In this document: positions 32,287-42,263 of the stretch, piece after piece
How positions within the stretch are numbered: the stretch's first letter is position 1
How the letters are laid out: the number at the start of each line of letters is the position of its first letter
Assembly (NCBI GenBank): GCA_965662265.1
Contig: CBFIGX010000003.1
Location: 62,001 to 126,000 of the forward strand
Direction of reading: 5' to 3'
Length of the DNA: 64,000 nt
Source: CBFIGX01 sp965662265
GTDB taxonomy: Bacteria; Bacteroidota; Bacteroidia; Flavobacteriales; UBA7430
The notes under the pieces: generated by a model
Told to the model about the DNA's origin: nothing
Seen by the model: only the letters and a program-made list of their open reading frames with translations
Databases searched by the model: none
Position numbers and translations under genes: made by a program

Positions 32287-35244
32287 TAAAAATCCGATTA
32301 CGTATATCGATGCTCCACCGTAAGAGTCTAATTTAATAGAAGAATCATCACCAGTTATTACCAATCCTGCCCAGTATTTGGGATTAGATAAATGCTCGTC
32401 TGCATTATTTAGGTAATTTAATTTTGCTTGTTGAAGTGCTTCCGATTTATTTTTCACATCAAGATATTCAAAAAATGAAGTTACAATTTGAGAAGTAGAA
32501 AAATCTGGAATCTCCCACAAGCTAGTTAGTGTAGATTGAGCGCCTGCATACAAAAAGCTTCTAGCAAGACTAGCTACACCTTCTCCGGCATATACTTTTC
32601 CGGTATTTGTATTGCAAGCACTTAATGCCACAAGGTTTGCATTGGTTATTGAGTTCTGTATCTCATAAAGAAAATAAGCTTCGATAGAATCATGATGAGT
32701 ATGTGAGTTCAAAAATAATTTTGAATAACTTGCATTTGAAATATTAGTTTCAGCGTGAGTGCCAAAATGTAATATTTTGTAGTCTTGACAAGTTTCTAAT
32801 AGATTTGGTTTAGTAGCTTAATCCCCATATAATATGTCACCTTTAAGTTTTGCTCTTATATTTTCTATTTCTTTATTGGCGCCATCAAGTTTGGCATAGG
32901 AACTATTGTTAAATGTGGGACATATCCCTAAGTATCCTTTTTGGGTTTTCCCAATAGGCCTCTTTACTTTATTGGCACTATTTTGATAAAGGATTGCGTA
33001 ATCTTTTATAAGATAATCCAAGTCTTTGTATGATGTATTTTTTTGATAAGATTTTGTAAAGCTGCCGAAACTTAATAAGGAGAGATCTTTGCTCGGGATA
33101 ATTGTTAATGAAGTTATATTTGGTTTTAATACATCTGGTTTGAGTAGAAATTTGAAAAATTCGTGTGATAGAATGGTGTATTCCACTGTATTAGAATTAA
33201 CTATTGATTCGATGTAACTCTCAATTTTTTCGCTCAAGTCTGGTACAGTATCATGATTTAATGTGATGGTATCTCTTGTTAAGTTGATGGCGTATATATT
33301 ATTTTGGTGTTTGTAATACTCAATTAAACAGGTATTTGGATCTAAATTTTGTTGTATTTGAATCAAGTTGGGTTTCTTTAAAGTATATTTTAAGCTGAAG
33401 TAGTTTGGATATTTCCGTTCTATTTCAAATCGCAACCTTTTTAAGTGATTATTAGCTTTAAACAGTTTTTGTTCGATCTTTATTTTTTGATCAGAGTTTT
33501 CTTGGGGAGCCACATAGAGTTGTTTTTGTAAATGTGATATATTTTTTTTCAATTGAATTTCTTTCAAAATAAGCGAGTCAGGAATATTTGAATTTGACTT
33601 TGCGAAGGCGTCTTGAACCTCACGCTTTAAAAAAAATGATTTTTCAACTTCAAAGAATATATGCGCCTCATATATAAATTTTATATCACCTGTAGTGTCA
33701 TTTAGTGCTTTACATATATCAATTCCCTGTTTAAGTGTTTTGTCAATAAATTGAAAAAAAGAATGTATAGAGGACTGATGGTAGTAAAAGTTTACAAACT
33801 CACTACTGTATTCTAGTGACTTTTTAGAGGTCTGTAAAGATTTAGCAAGATGTTTAATATGTTTGGTTTTTTCATATAAAGCCAACAATGCTTTATTTTT
33901 CAAGTAGTAGGTTTCTATCAAAAGCGGGATAGATGAGTATGTTTCTTTTTGGTTATTATTTTTGTGTCTCGATATGCGAAGTGATTCTTCAATTAATTCG
34001 GTTGTTTTTATACAATTTCTGTGCTGGTTTATTAGATAGTATAATTGAGCTTGTGTATAATAACACTTGGCGAGATCATGATCTTTTTCTCCAAACATTT
34101 TTTTAGCAATATCAATAGCTTGCTTAATAAATTCTTCAGCTTTGTCGTATTGTTTTAGTCTTATACATGATTTTGCTGACTCATTAAGTATAAGTGCACT
34201 TAGCTCATTATGATTGCCGTAAATATCCAGTATTTCGCTTAAGGAAAACTTTAAATGTATTAGTGCTTGTTTATAATTTCCAGATTCATTTTCATTAACT
34301 CCTAGGCTGTAGTATTTCCAGTATAATTCACGTCTTAATCCAGCAGTTTTTAGCATATCAACAGCTTCATTAAGGAGTGCTCTGGCCTCATCATACTTGC
34401 CAACACTTATTTTGTATGTAGCTATATTATTTTTTGTGGTTGCTATAATTGCTTTGCTCTTTGGGATATATTTTTTAAATAATCGTAGAGCTTCTTTATA
34501 GTATTCAATTGCTGTTTCATTGTCATTTAAAAAGCCATAGTTTACACCAAGGGTATTGTATATATGAGCTTTATATACATGTAACGATGCTTGATTATTG
34601 TCGTAATAACTTAAGGCTTTATTGCAATACTCTATTGAGGCTACATAATTGTTTTTTGAAGTGAGTGTATTTGCTATGCAATATGTACTTGCAGCAATCG
34701 AATTGTAATTTAGTTGTGTTTGTTTGGTCTCGTTTTCGAGTGCTTTAAATTGGTATTTTAATGCTTTTTTTAATTTACCAGAGTGATTAAAATAAATACC
34801 TATTGCTCTTAAATATTTAGTGATATTATTAGCATTTACACTAGAACTTTCTTGTTCATGTTTTAATGAAAGTTTAGCGAAGTGTATCGCAGAGTCAACT
34901 TCTCCAAGTCTATACTTAACAACACTATTTATGTAGAGTAAGTCTCCATAAATTATTGGGTAATCTGATGTGTTTTCATTTCTAGTTATGGTAAGCCCTT
35001 TTTCAGTATAAAATTGCATTTGTTCAAAGTTTTGCCTTTCCTTCGCAATTTTAGATTTCCATGCATAATAATATAGCAGTTTTAGAGGCTCTGTATTTTT
35101 TAATAATTCGTCATCAATTAGATTAGATAAAACATCGAATTGTTTATTGTTAAATAAGGAGTCGTATTTTAAGTTATATAGGTGTAAATTTTGAGCCTCA
35201 AGGCAAAAGGAAAGTAAAGAGATGCATAGAAGTAATCGTATCAT
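32248..35244 (-). pseudogene. TPR-CHAT protease interrupted by one in-frame TAA
   Basis: The minus frame from the ATG at 35244 is open for 808 codons: signal peptide, about ten TPRs (residues ~30-420), a helical linker and the start of a CHAT (caspase-like) domain. It meets TAA at 32818-32820 and then continues in the same frame to 32248. The continuation reads ATKPNLLETCQDYKILHFGT then HAE, so His830 (the caspase-type His) follows the stop by about 21 codons. Cys877 lies in ALSACNTNTGKVYAGEGVAS. The end is a membrane helix (about 980-997). Without the stop the product would be 998 residues with every CHAT landmark intact. The simplest reading is a single-base nonsense mutation; readthrough or a base-call error cannot be excluded. 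Confidence 0.75.
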
Positions 35245-35392
35245 TTATATATTAAAATTAACCCTCAATATATAAATAATTATTTATGTATTTATTTTTT
35301 TAAATTTAAAATTGCCACCTCAAAAACAATACCAAATTATTTAAAATCTTATAATTTGAGCACAATGCTTGTTTGAATTCAGTTGAAAAATT

Positions 35393-35400
35393 TAAATTTG
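35393..35400 (+). promoter_or_regulatory. -7 promoter box (TAAATTTG) with -33 TTTG for asnS
   Basis: TAAATTTG matches TAnnTTTG; a TTTG at 35372-35375 lies 17 bases upstream as a plausible -33 element. The asnS ATG is 27 bases downstream of the box. Confidence 0.6.
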
Positions 35401-35427
35401 CTTATACTAAGCTAGTATTTAAAGAAA

Positions 35428-36867
35428 ATGAAGAGAATAGAAGTTAAAGATGCCCTTAAGATTAAAACAACCGGCGAGTTAGTTTGTTTGATGGGATGGG
35501 TTCGTACAAAACGAGGAAGTAAAAATGTTTCATTTATTGCATTAAATGATGGCTCCACAATAAAAAACATTCAGGTTGTTGCTGAGGCTAATATTGAGGA
35601 TGAAACCTTGAGGCATATTCATACTGGTGCTAGTTTGTTAGTTGAAGGAAAGCTTGTTAAATCTAAGGGTTCTGGTCAATCTGTAGAGGTTTTAGCTAAC
35701 CATATAAAAATTATGGGTTTGTCAGATCCTGATGAATACCCCTTACAACCAAAAAAACATTCGTTAGAATTTTTAAGAGAAAAGGCTCATTTAAGATTTA
35801 GGACAAATACATTTGGGGCAATTTTCAGAATAAGGCATGCCATGACTTTTGCTCTACATCATTTTTTTAATCAGAAAGGGTTTGTGAACGTACACACACC
35901 AATAATTACAGGTTCAGATGCTGAAGGTGCTGGTGAGATGTTTTCTGTGTCAACACTTGATAAAAATAACATTCCTTTGAATGAGGATGGTCTGGTTGAT
36001 TATAGCCATGATTTCTTTGCTAAAGAAACAAATTTAACTGTGTCTGGACAGTTAGAGGCTGAGATGGCAGCTATGGCTTTAGGAAAGGTTTACACATTCG
36101 GCCCTACATTTAGAGCTGAAAATTCTAACACCTCTCGTCATTTAGCAGAGTTTTGGATGGTTGAGCCAGAAATGGCCTTTGCGAATTTAGAGGATGACAT
36201 GGATCTTGCTCAAGAGATGCTTCAATATTTATGTAAATATGCTATAGATAATTGTTCAGATGATTTAGAATTTTTAGATAAGAGGCTCGCTGATGAAGAA
36301 AAAAACAAAAAAAAGGAAGATCGCCAAGAAATGGGGTTAGTAGAGAAGTTAATGTTTATTATTAATAATGACTTTGAAAGAATAACCTATACCGAAGCCT
36401 TCGACATACTTCGTAATTCCAAGCCAAATAAGAAAAAGAAGTTCCAATATTTAATTAATGAATGGGGTGTTGATTTCCAATCTGAGCATGAAAGATATTT
36501 AGTTGAAAAGAAATTCAAAAAACCGGTAATCATTACAGACTATCCTAAAGATATAAAGGCCTTTTATATGCGATTAAATGACGATGGAAAGACTGTTAGG
36601 GCTATGGATGTGTTGTTTCCCGGAATCGGAGAAATTATCGGAGGATCTCAAAGAGAGGAACGTTTAGAAGTCCTCCAAAAAAGAATGGTTGAGATGGATA
36701 TTCCTGAAGAGGAGATGTGGTGGTATCTCGATTCAAGAAAATTTGGAACTGCACCTCATTGCGGTTTTGGTTTAGGTTTTGAGCGATTAATTTTATTTAT
36801 CACTGGTATGGGTAATATTAGAGACGTAATACCCTTTCCAAGGACTCCTAATAATGCAGAATTTTAA
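35428..36867 (+). CDS. asnS: Asparaginyl-tRNA synthetase
   Basis: 479 residues. Class IIb synthetase: an N-terminal OB-fold anticodon-binding domain (GELVCLMGWVRTKRGSKNVS), then the catalytic core with motif 2 FGPTFRAENSNTSRHLAEFW and motif 3 GFGLGFERLILFITGM. The presence of TVSGQLEAEMAAMALGKVYT and the acceptance of Asn in family-specific segments separate it from AspS, which is also in this window. A ~20-residue charged insert (EEKNKKKEDRQ) is usual in Bacteroidota. rpoN follows 3 bp downstream, a conserved pairing. Confidence 0.95.
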   Translation: MKRIEVKDALKIKTTGELVCLMGWVRTKRGSKNVSFIALNDGSTIKNIQVVAEANIEDETLRHIHTGASLLVEGKLVKSKGSGQSVEVLANHIKIMGLSDPDEYPLQPKKHSLEFLREKAHLRFRTNTFGAIFRIRHAMTFALHHFFNQKGFVNVHTPIITGSDAEGAGEMFSVSTLDKNNIPLNEDGLVDYSHDFFAKETNLTVSGQLEAEMAAMALGKVYTFGPTFRAENSNTSRHLAEFWMVEPEMAFANLEDDMDLAQEMLQYLCKYAIDNCSDDLEFLDKRLADEEKNKKKEDRQEMGLVEKLMFIINNDFERITYTEAFDILRNSKPNKKKKFQYLINEWGVDFQSEHERYLVEKKFKKPVIITDYPKDIKAFYMRLNDDGKTVRAMDVLFPGIGEIIGGSQREERLEVLQKRMVEMDIPEEEMWWYLDSRKFGTAPHCGFGLGFERLILFITGMGNIRDVIPFPRTPNNAEF

Positions 36868-36870
36868 ACT

Positions 36871-38319
36871 ATGCTCAAGCAGTCTCTTCATCAAAAATTA
36901 ACTCAAAAACTTTCACCTCAACAAATTAAGTTGATGAAGCTTATCCAGCTTCCTACTATTGAACTTGAGCAAAAAGTGAAAGAAGAGTTGGAAGCTAACC
37001 CTGCTATGGAAGAAGGGATTGAGCAGCCTGAGGTTGCTGAGTTTGAAGATCATGAGCAGCGTGAGGAGCAAACTATTGAGGCTAGCGAAATTAATATTGA
37101 TGAGTATCTGAGTGATGATGAGACACCTCGCTATAAGCTGGTGGCTAATAATACTAGTCCAGATCAAGAGGAAAAATCTATTCCTGTTGCTATGGGAGTT
37201 AGTTCGACTGAAATTTTAGAAAAGCAACTTGCCTTACGTAATTTAAGTGATGAAGGCTATCAAATAGGCTTATATTTGATAGGATGTATTGATGATAATG
37301 GCTACTTAAGAAGACCTATTCTTTCCATAGTAGACGATTTGGCGTTCAATCAAAATTTAATGACTTCGGAAGAAGATGTTAGTCGAGTGCTGTCTGTTAT
37401 TCAAGATTTTGAACCCCCAGGAATTGGTGCCAGAGATCTTCAAGAATGCCTGCTCATACAGCTAAATAAAAAAGAAACAAATCAAGAAATTACTATCGCA
37501 AGAGAGGTTGTGAAAAGATATTTTAATGCGTTGTCAAAAAAGCATTATAAAAAATTACTCTCTAAGTTAGATATAACAGAGGCAAAATTAAAAGAAGTTC
37601 TTTCAGAGGTGGCAAAGTTAAATCCTAAGCCAGGATCTGCCTTGTTTAATACGACTAGAATTGTTCAACACATTATACCAGATTTTAAGATTTCTATAGC
37701 TGATGGTGTACTTGATTTGTCAATGAATACTGGAATGATTCCGAAGCTTAGAATTAATAGCAATTTCAAAGACTTATTACAAACATATAAGGATTCTGGA
37801 GAAAGTAAAAGTAAAACTCAGAAAGATGCTGTGATGTTTGTTAAACAAAAGCTAGATTCTGCCAAATGGTTTATAGATGCTATTAGGCAAAGACATAGAA
37901 CACTCATGTTAACAATGTCCTCGATTATGAACTTCCAGAAAGAATATTTTCTCTCAGGAGATGAGAAAATGCTCAAGCCAATGATATTAAAAGATATTGC
38001 AGAAAAAGTGGGGATGGATATTTCAACTGTCTCCAGGGTTGCTAACAGTAAATATGTAGATACTCCTTATGGTACATTTCTAATCAAAACTTTCTTTTCA
38101 GAATCTATGAAAAATAATCAAGGAGAAGATGTTTCGACAAAAGAGATAAAGAAGATTCTTGAAGAAGTAATAGAAAATGAAAATAAGCTAAAACCACTTA
38201 CCGACTCAAAATTGATGGATATGTTAAAGGAAAAAGGATATCCAATTGCTCGACGAACAGTAGCTAAATATAGAGAACAGCTAAATATAACTGTAGCTCG
38301 ACTTAGAAAAGAAATATAG
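36871..38319 (+). CDS. rpoN: RNA polymerase sigma-54 factor
   Basis: 482 residues. Region I at the N-terminus is glutamine/leucine-rich (SLHQKLTQKLSPQQIKLMKL), region II is acidic, and region III has the core-binding part and the helix-turn-helix IAEKVGMDISTVSRVANSKY. The RpoN box ARRTVAKYRE is near the C-terminus. It directs transcription from -24/-12 promoters with enhancer-binding activators; none of those is in the window. It starts 3 bp after asnS and is surely co-transcribed. Confidence 0.96.
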   Translation: MLKQSLHQKLTQKLSPQQIKLMKLIQLPTIELEQKVKEELEANPAMEEGIEQPEVAEFEDHEQREEQTIEASEINIDEYLSDDETPRYKLVANNTSPDQEEKSIPVAMGVSSTEILEKQLALRNLSDEGYQIGLYLIGCIDDNGYLRRPILSIVDDLAFNQNLMTSEEDVSRVLSVIQDFEPPGIGARDLQECLLIQLNKKETNQEITIAREVVKRYFNALSKKHYKKLLSKLDITEAKLKEVLSEVAKLNPKPGSALFNTTRIVQHIIPDFKISIADGVLDLSMNTGMIPKLRINSNFKDLLQTYKDSGESKSKTQKDAVMFVKQKLDSAKWFIDAIRQRHRTLMLTMSSIMNFQKEYFLSGDEKMLKPMILKDIAEKVGMDISTVSRVANSKYVDTPYGTFLIKTFFSESMKNNQGEDVSTKEIKKILEEVIENENKLKPLTDSKLMDMLKEKGYPIARRTVAKYREQLNITVARLRKEI

Positions 38320-38371
38320 TTTTTAATATATATTAAAATATATATAGGTTGATTTTGTCATTTAAATTATT

Positions 38372-38379
38372 TACTTTTG
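38372..38379 (+). promoter_or_regulatory. -7 promoter box (TACTTTTG) with -33 TTG for the ArsR-type gene
   Basis: TACTTTTG matches TAnnTTTG, with TTG at 38349-38351 at a 20-base spacing, close to the Bacteroidota consensus. The ATG is 33 bases downstream of the box. Confidence 0.6.
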
Positions 38380-38412
38380 GACTTGTTCTAACTAATTAAC
38401 CCCCCTTTAATC

Positions 38413-38718
38413 ATGAGCAAGCAAGTTATTAATCTGAATTCTGAAGCCCTTATGAGTGCGGCTTCAATGCTTAAAGTATTAGGTCACCCAATTCGTATTT
38501 CCATTATAGAATTACTAGAAAAATGTCCTAGAATGTCTGTGACAGAGATATTTAAATCCTTGAGAATAGAGCAAGCTATTGCTTCTCATCATTTAAATAC
38601 CTTAAAAAATAAACGTATTTTAAATTCCGAACGAGTAGGTAAAAACACTTACTATTCAGTAAGACACTCTAGTTTGATTGATGTAGTCAAAAATATCCAT
38701 CATTGTCAAAATTCTTAA
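38413..38718 (+). CDS. ArsR-family winged-helix regulator
   Basis: 101 residues. A winged-helix domain with LKVLGHPIRISIIELLEKCP, the recognition region VTEIFKSLRIEQAIASHHLN and the wing GKNTYYSVRH. This is the ArsR/SmtB fold. The CxC metal site of classical arsenic or cadmium sensors (ELCVCDL-type) is absent, so it is not an obvious metal sensor. It may respond to another signal or act constitutively. It has its own promoter and terminator, so it is monocistronic. The neighbouring C25 protease gene is a possible target, but no operator was identified. Confidence 0.85.
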   Translation: MSKQVINLNSEALMSAASMLKVLGHPIRISIIELLEKCPRMSVTEIFKSLRIEQAIASHHLNTLKNKRILNSERVGKNTYYSVRHSSLIDVVKNIHHCQNS

Positions 38719-38723
38719 ACTCT

Positions 38724-38753
38724 AAGGCCTTCATTGAGAAGGCCTTTTATTTT
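38724..38753 (+). terminator. Intrinsic terminator after the ArsR-type gene
   Basis: A 9-bp stem AAGGCCTTC/GAAGGCCTT with a 5-base loop, then a T-rich run. It separates the regulator from the C25 protease gene, whose ATG is 40 bases later. Confidence 0.8.
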
Positions 38754-38792
38754 GGCATAGAATTAGCAGTGCCAAAGAACAAATCATTTCTA

Positions 38793-41700
38793 ATGAAACA
38801 CATATACTTTTTATCAATAGCTATCTTTTTTAGTGTAAGCTGTATAGCTCAAAATTCATCACTTCAATTAATAAGCAGTAATAGCAACGGTTGCGATCTT
38901 TCATTTGTGTCAGGGAAAACAAGCTATTCTATATTAGATAATGAACACGGAAGTTTTACAGTACTTCATTGTAATGGTTTAAGTAAGTCATACGATGTGT
39001 CAAATCCAGATCTGCCGGTATTCACAAAATTGATTGAGGTTCCAAATGAAGGTTCTATTAATGTAATTTATAACTCAAAAATATCTGATACCACAGATTT
39101 GGCTCTGGAAGGATTTCATTATGAAATATCTCCTTCTCAACCATCACTATTCAAAAATCAATCACAATATAAGGAGCCATTTGCTTATAATTCGTTGGTG
39201 TATTCTAGCAATGAGTTTTATAGCCAAGACTTAGTAAGCATTGAAGTATTGGGTAAAATGAGAGGTAAAACTATAGCTAGAATTACCATTGCTCCATTCG
39301 CATATAATCCGATCACAAATCATTTAATTCAAACTACCCAATTTGATTTTAATATTGAGTTTGAACGCACTATTGAAGATGTTTCATCTGGTTATCATTC
39401 ATACGAGCACACCAATTATTTTTCAAAATTGATCAACACTAACAATCAAGAGAAAAATGATTTCGTACAGCACCCAATAAAAATGGTTATTCTTTCAGAT
39501 CCGATGTTTGAGGATCAATTACAAGATTTTATTAGCTGGAAAAAACGAAAAGGTTTTGAAATTGTAGAGGTTTACAAAGGAAACGAGGGTGTAGGGAGTT
39601 CATTTCAAGATATGAAAGCCTACTTAAGGTCTATATATGAAAGCACTACTGATGATTCTCCAGCACCTACATATTTGCTAATTGTAGGAGATCATGAGCA
39701 AATCCCTTCTGCAGAACTAAATGGTCATGTTTCTGATATGTTATATGCCGAGTATGATGGTAATGGCGATTATTTCCCAGAACTATTTGTAGGAAGATTT
39801 TCTGCTTCTTCATCTAGTGAGCTAGCTTCTCAGCTTACAAAAACCATGGAATATGAGAAGTATGAAATGCCTGATCCAAGTTACTTAGGTGAAGCCCTAA
39901 TGGTTGCAGGTGTAGATAACTTTTATGCTTCATCTCATGGAAATGGTCAAATAAATTATGGCGTAGAGTATTATTTTAATGAAGATCACGATATAGAAAC
40001 GTATACATACTTGTATCCAGAATCAGACTCGCCAGCTTCTGAAGCACAAATAATATCACATATTAATGACGGAGTTGGATTTGCAAATTATACAGCTCAT
40101 TGTGGACCTACAGGATGGTCGGAACCAAGTTTTGATGTGAATGATGTGCAGTCTCTTAATAATGAGGGTGAATATGGTTTGTTTATAGGAAATTGTTGTC
40201 AGTCTAATGCATTTAATGGAATCACGTGCCTTGGTGAGTCATTGTTAAGAGGTGAAAAGAAAGGTGCTGTAGGATATATTGGCGGATCTAACAATACCTT
40301 GTGGGACGAAGATTATTACTGGAGTGTAGGTCATGGTCCAGTATCTGCGAATCCTACTTATAACGAAACAAGCCAGGCTGCTTACGATTGCAGTTTTCAC
40401 GAAAATGGGGAAGCTGAAGAGTATTGGACAATTACTCAAGGTCAAATTCTTCAAGCAGGAAATTGGGCTGTAACAGAGTCGTCGAGTAATAATATAGAAT
40501 ACTATTGGGAAATATACCACTTAATGGGTGATCCATCTGTTTTAACTTATTATGGTGTACCTTCTGAATTGTCTATCAACCATCCAGAGAGTCTCATCAT
40601 TGGTTCAAGCTCAATTCAAATAAACGCTGAGCCCTATACTTATGTAGCATTAAATCAGAATAATATTTTGTTGGATGCTTCTTATACTGATGCTAATGGA
40701 AATGTAACCTTAAATTTTGAGCCTCTGACATCTATCGATGCTGTTGAGTTAGTTGCCTCAAAACAAAATAGACAGGTTTATATAAACCAGCTACTAATTT
40801 TAGGAGCAGATGCTCCATATGTTACAGCTACCGATTTAGTTTTAGATGGTGTCTTTGAACAAGGTGAAACGGTTAATCTAGAATTAAATCTAGAGAACTA
40901 CGGTGCTGTTAGTGCTCAAGATTTAACGATTTCGTTAAATACCCTAGGCGATTCAGCTGTTATTATTCAAAATAACATTATGTATATAGATTCTATCTCC
41001 GGGTCGAGCACATTACAAACTGAAGGTCTTACAACGATTGATTTAGTAGGACCATTTGAGGATCAAGAATCGGTTACTTTATCTGTTGTCATAACCGATG
41101 CTGATGGAGAAGAGTGGGTTTCCAATCTTAGTTTTTCCGTTAATGCTCCAAACCTAGAGTTTGTATCTCATTCTATTGATGATGCTAATTCTTCTGGCAT
41201 TGTCGAATTTGGAGAGAGTGCAGTTCTTAATTTGAATATTGAAAATCTAGGTACGGTTAATTCATCGATTGGTAATGTTAGCTTCAGTTCTGACTTTGAG
41301 TACGTATCATTTACAGAAGATCAGATTCAGTTCAACTCAATCAATACAAATGATGTAGAACAAGTAAATATACCATTTACATTAAATGAAGATGCCCCAA
41401 ATGGCGTAACATATACTATAGATATTATAGCAACAACTGAAAATGGATTAGAAGCTAACTATTCGGTTGAACTTCAAACCTCTTATTGTGCTATCGGGAG
41501 TATGGAAATTCAGTTAATAATAAACACTGATACCTATGCTTACGAAACCTATTGGTCTCTTTTTGATTCAGATGGTCAAGAATTAGAGAATACATCCGAA
41601 AATACTCTTTCTGCTAATGAAACATACGTTGACATATTCTGTTATGATGAATATCAATATTATACATTTGAAATAGGCGATAGCTATGGAGATGGAATTA

Positions 41701-42137
41701 ATGGTGAGGGGTATTCAATTGTAATTTGCGGGGAAACAGTTGCCACTGGGGGCGATTTCGATTATGGCGAAACAATAAGTTTCATTTCGTCTTGCGATCA
41801 GTCATTATCAGTAGGTTGTACTAATCCAGATGCAGAGAATTATGATGAGAATGCTTTAGTAGATGATGGTTCATGTATTGTGCTTTCCATAGAAGAGTTA
41901 AAAAGTAAATTAATCGTTTATCCAAATCCGGTTGAATCTTATTTAGTAGTTGATTTTGCCGATGATATTTTGTCTGAAATACAGCTTCATACAGTTACGG
42001 GTCAACATATGTTATCTTATTATCCAAAAGGTACAAGTAGTCAGTTAGATCTTGTTGATATTACATCAGGCTTATATATGTTGCATTGTAAAACAGAATC
42101 AGGATTCACAATTACAAAACCTCTAGTTATTAAATAA
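38793..42137 (+). CDS. Gingipain-like C25 cysteine protease with T9SS type A sorting domain
   Basis: 1114 residues from the ATG at 38793 (MKHIYFLSIAIFFSVSCIAQ is the signal peptide). The frame is open to 38703, but that part overlaps the ArsR gene and its terminator, so it is rejected. After a propeptide (~20-215) comes a C25 domain (~225-590): His436 in YTAHCGPTGW and Cys468/Cys469 in GNCCQSNAF, with Cys469 best placed as nucleophile by the family C-x4-F spacing. Ig-like/CARDB-like domains follow. Residues ~895-1000 repeat the 'GDG' domain of the 1163-residue adhesin-like protein. A GCTNPDAENYD motif and a type A sorting domain (VYPNPVESYL to PLVIK) end the protein. Activity on extracellular protein is expected. 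Confidence 0.85.
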   Translation: MKHIYFLSIAIFFSVSCIAQNSSLQLISSNSNGCDLSFVSGKTSYSILDNEHGSFTVLHCNGLSKSYDVSNPDLPVFTKLIEVPNEGSINVIYNSKISDTTDLALEGFHYEISPSQPSLFKNQSQYKEPFAYNSLVYSSNEFYSQDLVSIEVLGKMRGKTIARITIAPFAYNPITNHLIQTTQFDFNIEFERTIEDVSSGYHSYEHTNYFSKLINTNNQEKNDFVQHPIKMVILSDPMFEDQLQDFISWKKRKGFEIVEVYKGNEGVGSSFQDMKAYLRSIYESTTDDSPAPTYLLIVGDHEQIPSAELNGHVSDMLYAEYDGNGDYFPELFVGRFSASSSSELASQLTKTMEYEKYEMPDPSYLGEALMVAGVDNFYASSHGNGQINYGVEYYFNEDHDIETYTYLYPESDSPASEAQIISHINDGVGFANYTAHCGPTGWSEPSFDVNDVQSLNNEGEYGLFIGNCCQSNAFNGITCLGESLLRGEKKGAVGYIGGSNNTLWDEDYYWSVGHGPVSANPTYNETSQAAYDCSFHENGEAEEYWTITQGQILQAGNWAVTESSSNNIEYYWEIYHLMGDPSVLTYYGVPSELSINHPESLIIGSSSIQINAEPYTYVALNQNNILLDASYTDANGNVTLNFEPLTSIDAVELVASKQNRQVYINQLLILGADAPYVTATDLVLDGVFEQGETVNLELNLENYGAVSAQDLTISLNTLGDSAVIIQNNIMYIDSISGSSTLQTEGLTTIDLVGPFEDQESVTLSVVITDADGEEWVSNLSFSVNAPNLEFVSHSIDDANSSGIVEFGESAVLNLNIENLGTVNSSIGNVSFSSDFEYVSFTEDQIQFNSINTNDVEQVNIPFTLNEDAPNGVTYTIDIIATTENGLEANYSVELQTSYCAIGSMEIQLIINTDTYAYETYWSLFDSDGQELENTSENTLSANETYVDIFCYDEYQYYTFEIGDSYGDGINGEGYSIVICGETVATGGDFDYGETISFISSCDQSLSVGCTNPDAENYDENALVDDGSCIVLSIEELKSKLIVYPNPVESYLVVDFADDILSEIQLHTVTGQHMLSYYPKGTSSQLDLVDITSGLYMLHCKTESGFTITKPLVIK

Positions 42138-42144
42138 TTGTTTT

Positions 42145-42171
42145 AAAGGCTGCATAGTGCAGCCTTTTTAC
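42145..42171 (+). terminator. Intrinsic terminator after the C25 protease gene
   Basis: A 10-bp stem AAAGGCTGCA/TGCAGCCTTT with a 3-base loop, then T-rich bases, just after the stop codon. Confidence 0.85.
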
Positions 42172-42230
42172 TTTACAATTAATTAACATATCATTAATAA
42201 GCCATTAACGCGATATTCAAAGAATGACAA

Positions 42231-42238
42231 TAGATTTG
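42231..42238 (+). promoter_or_regulatory. -7 promoter box (TAGATTTG) for the porin gene
   Basis: TAGATTTG matches TAnnTTTG, 25 bases before the ATG at 42264. No -33 TTG at proper spacing was seen. Confidence 0.5.
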
Positions 42239-42263
42239 CTGTATATAAATCAAAAAAAACAAA

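Noticed and set aside
38703..38792. Upstream 30 codons of the C25 protease frame
   Set aside because: They overlap the ArsR gene and its terminator, and a clear signal peptide starts at the ATG at 38793.
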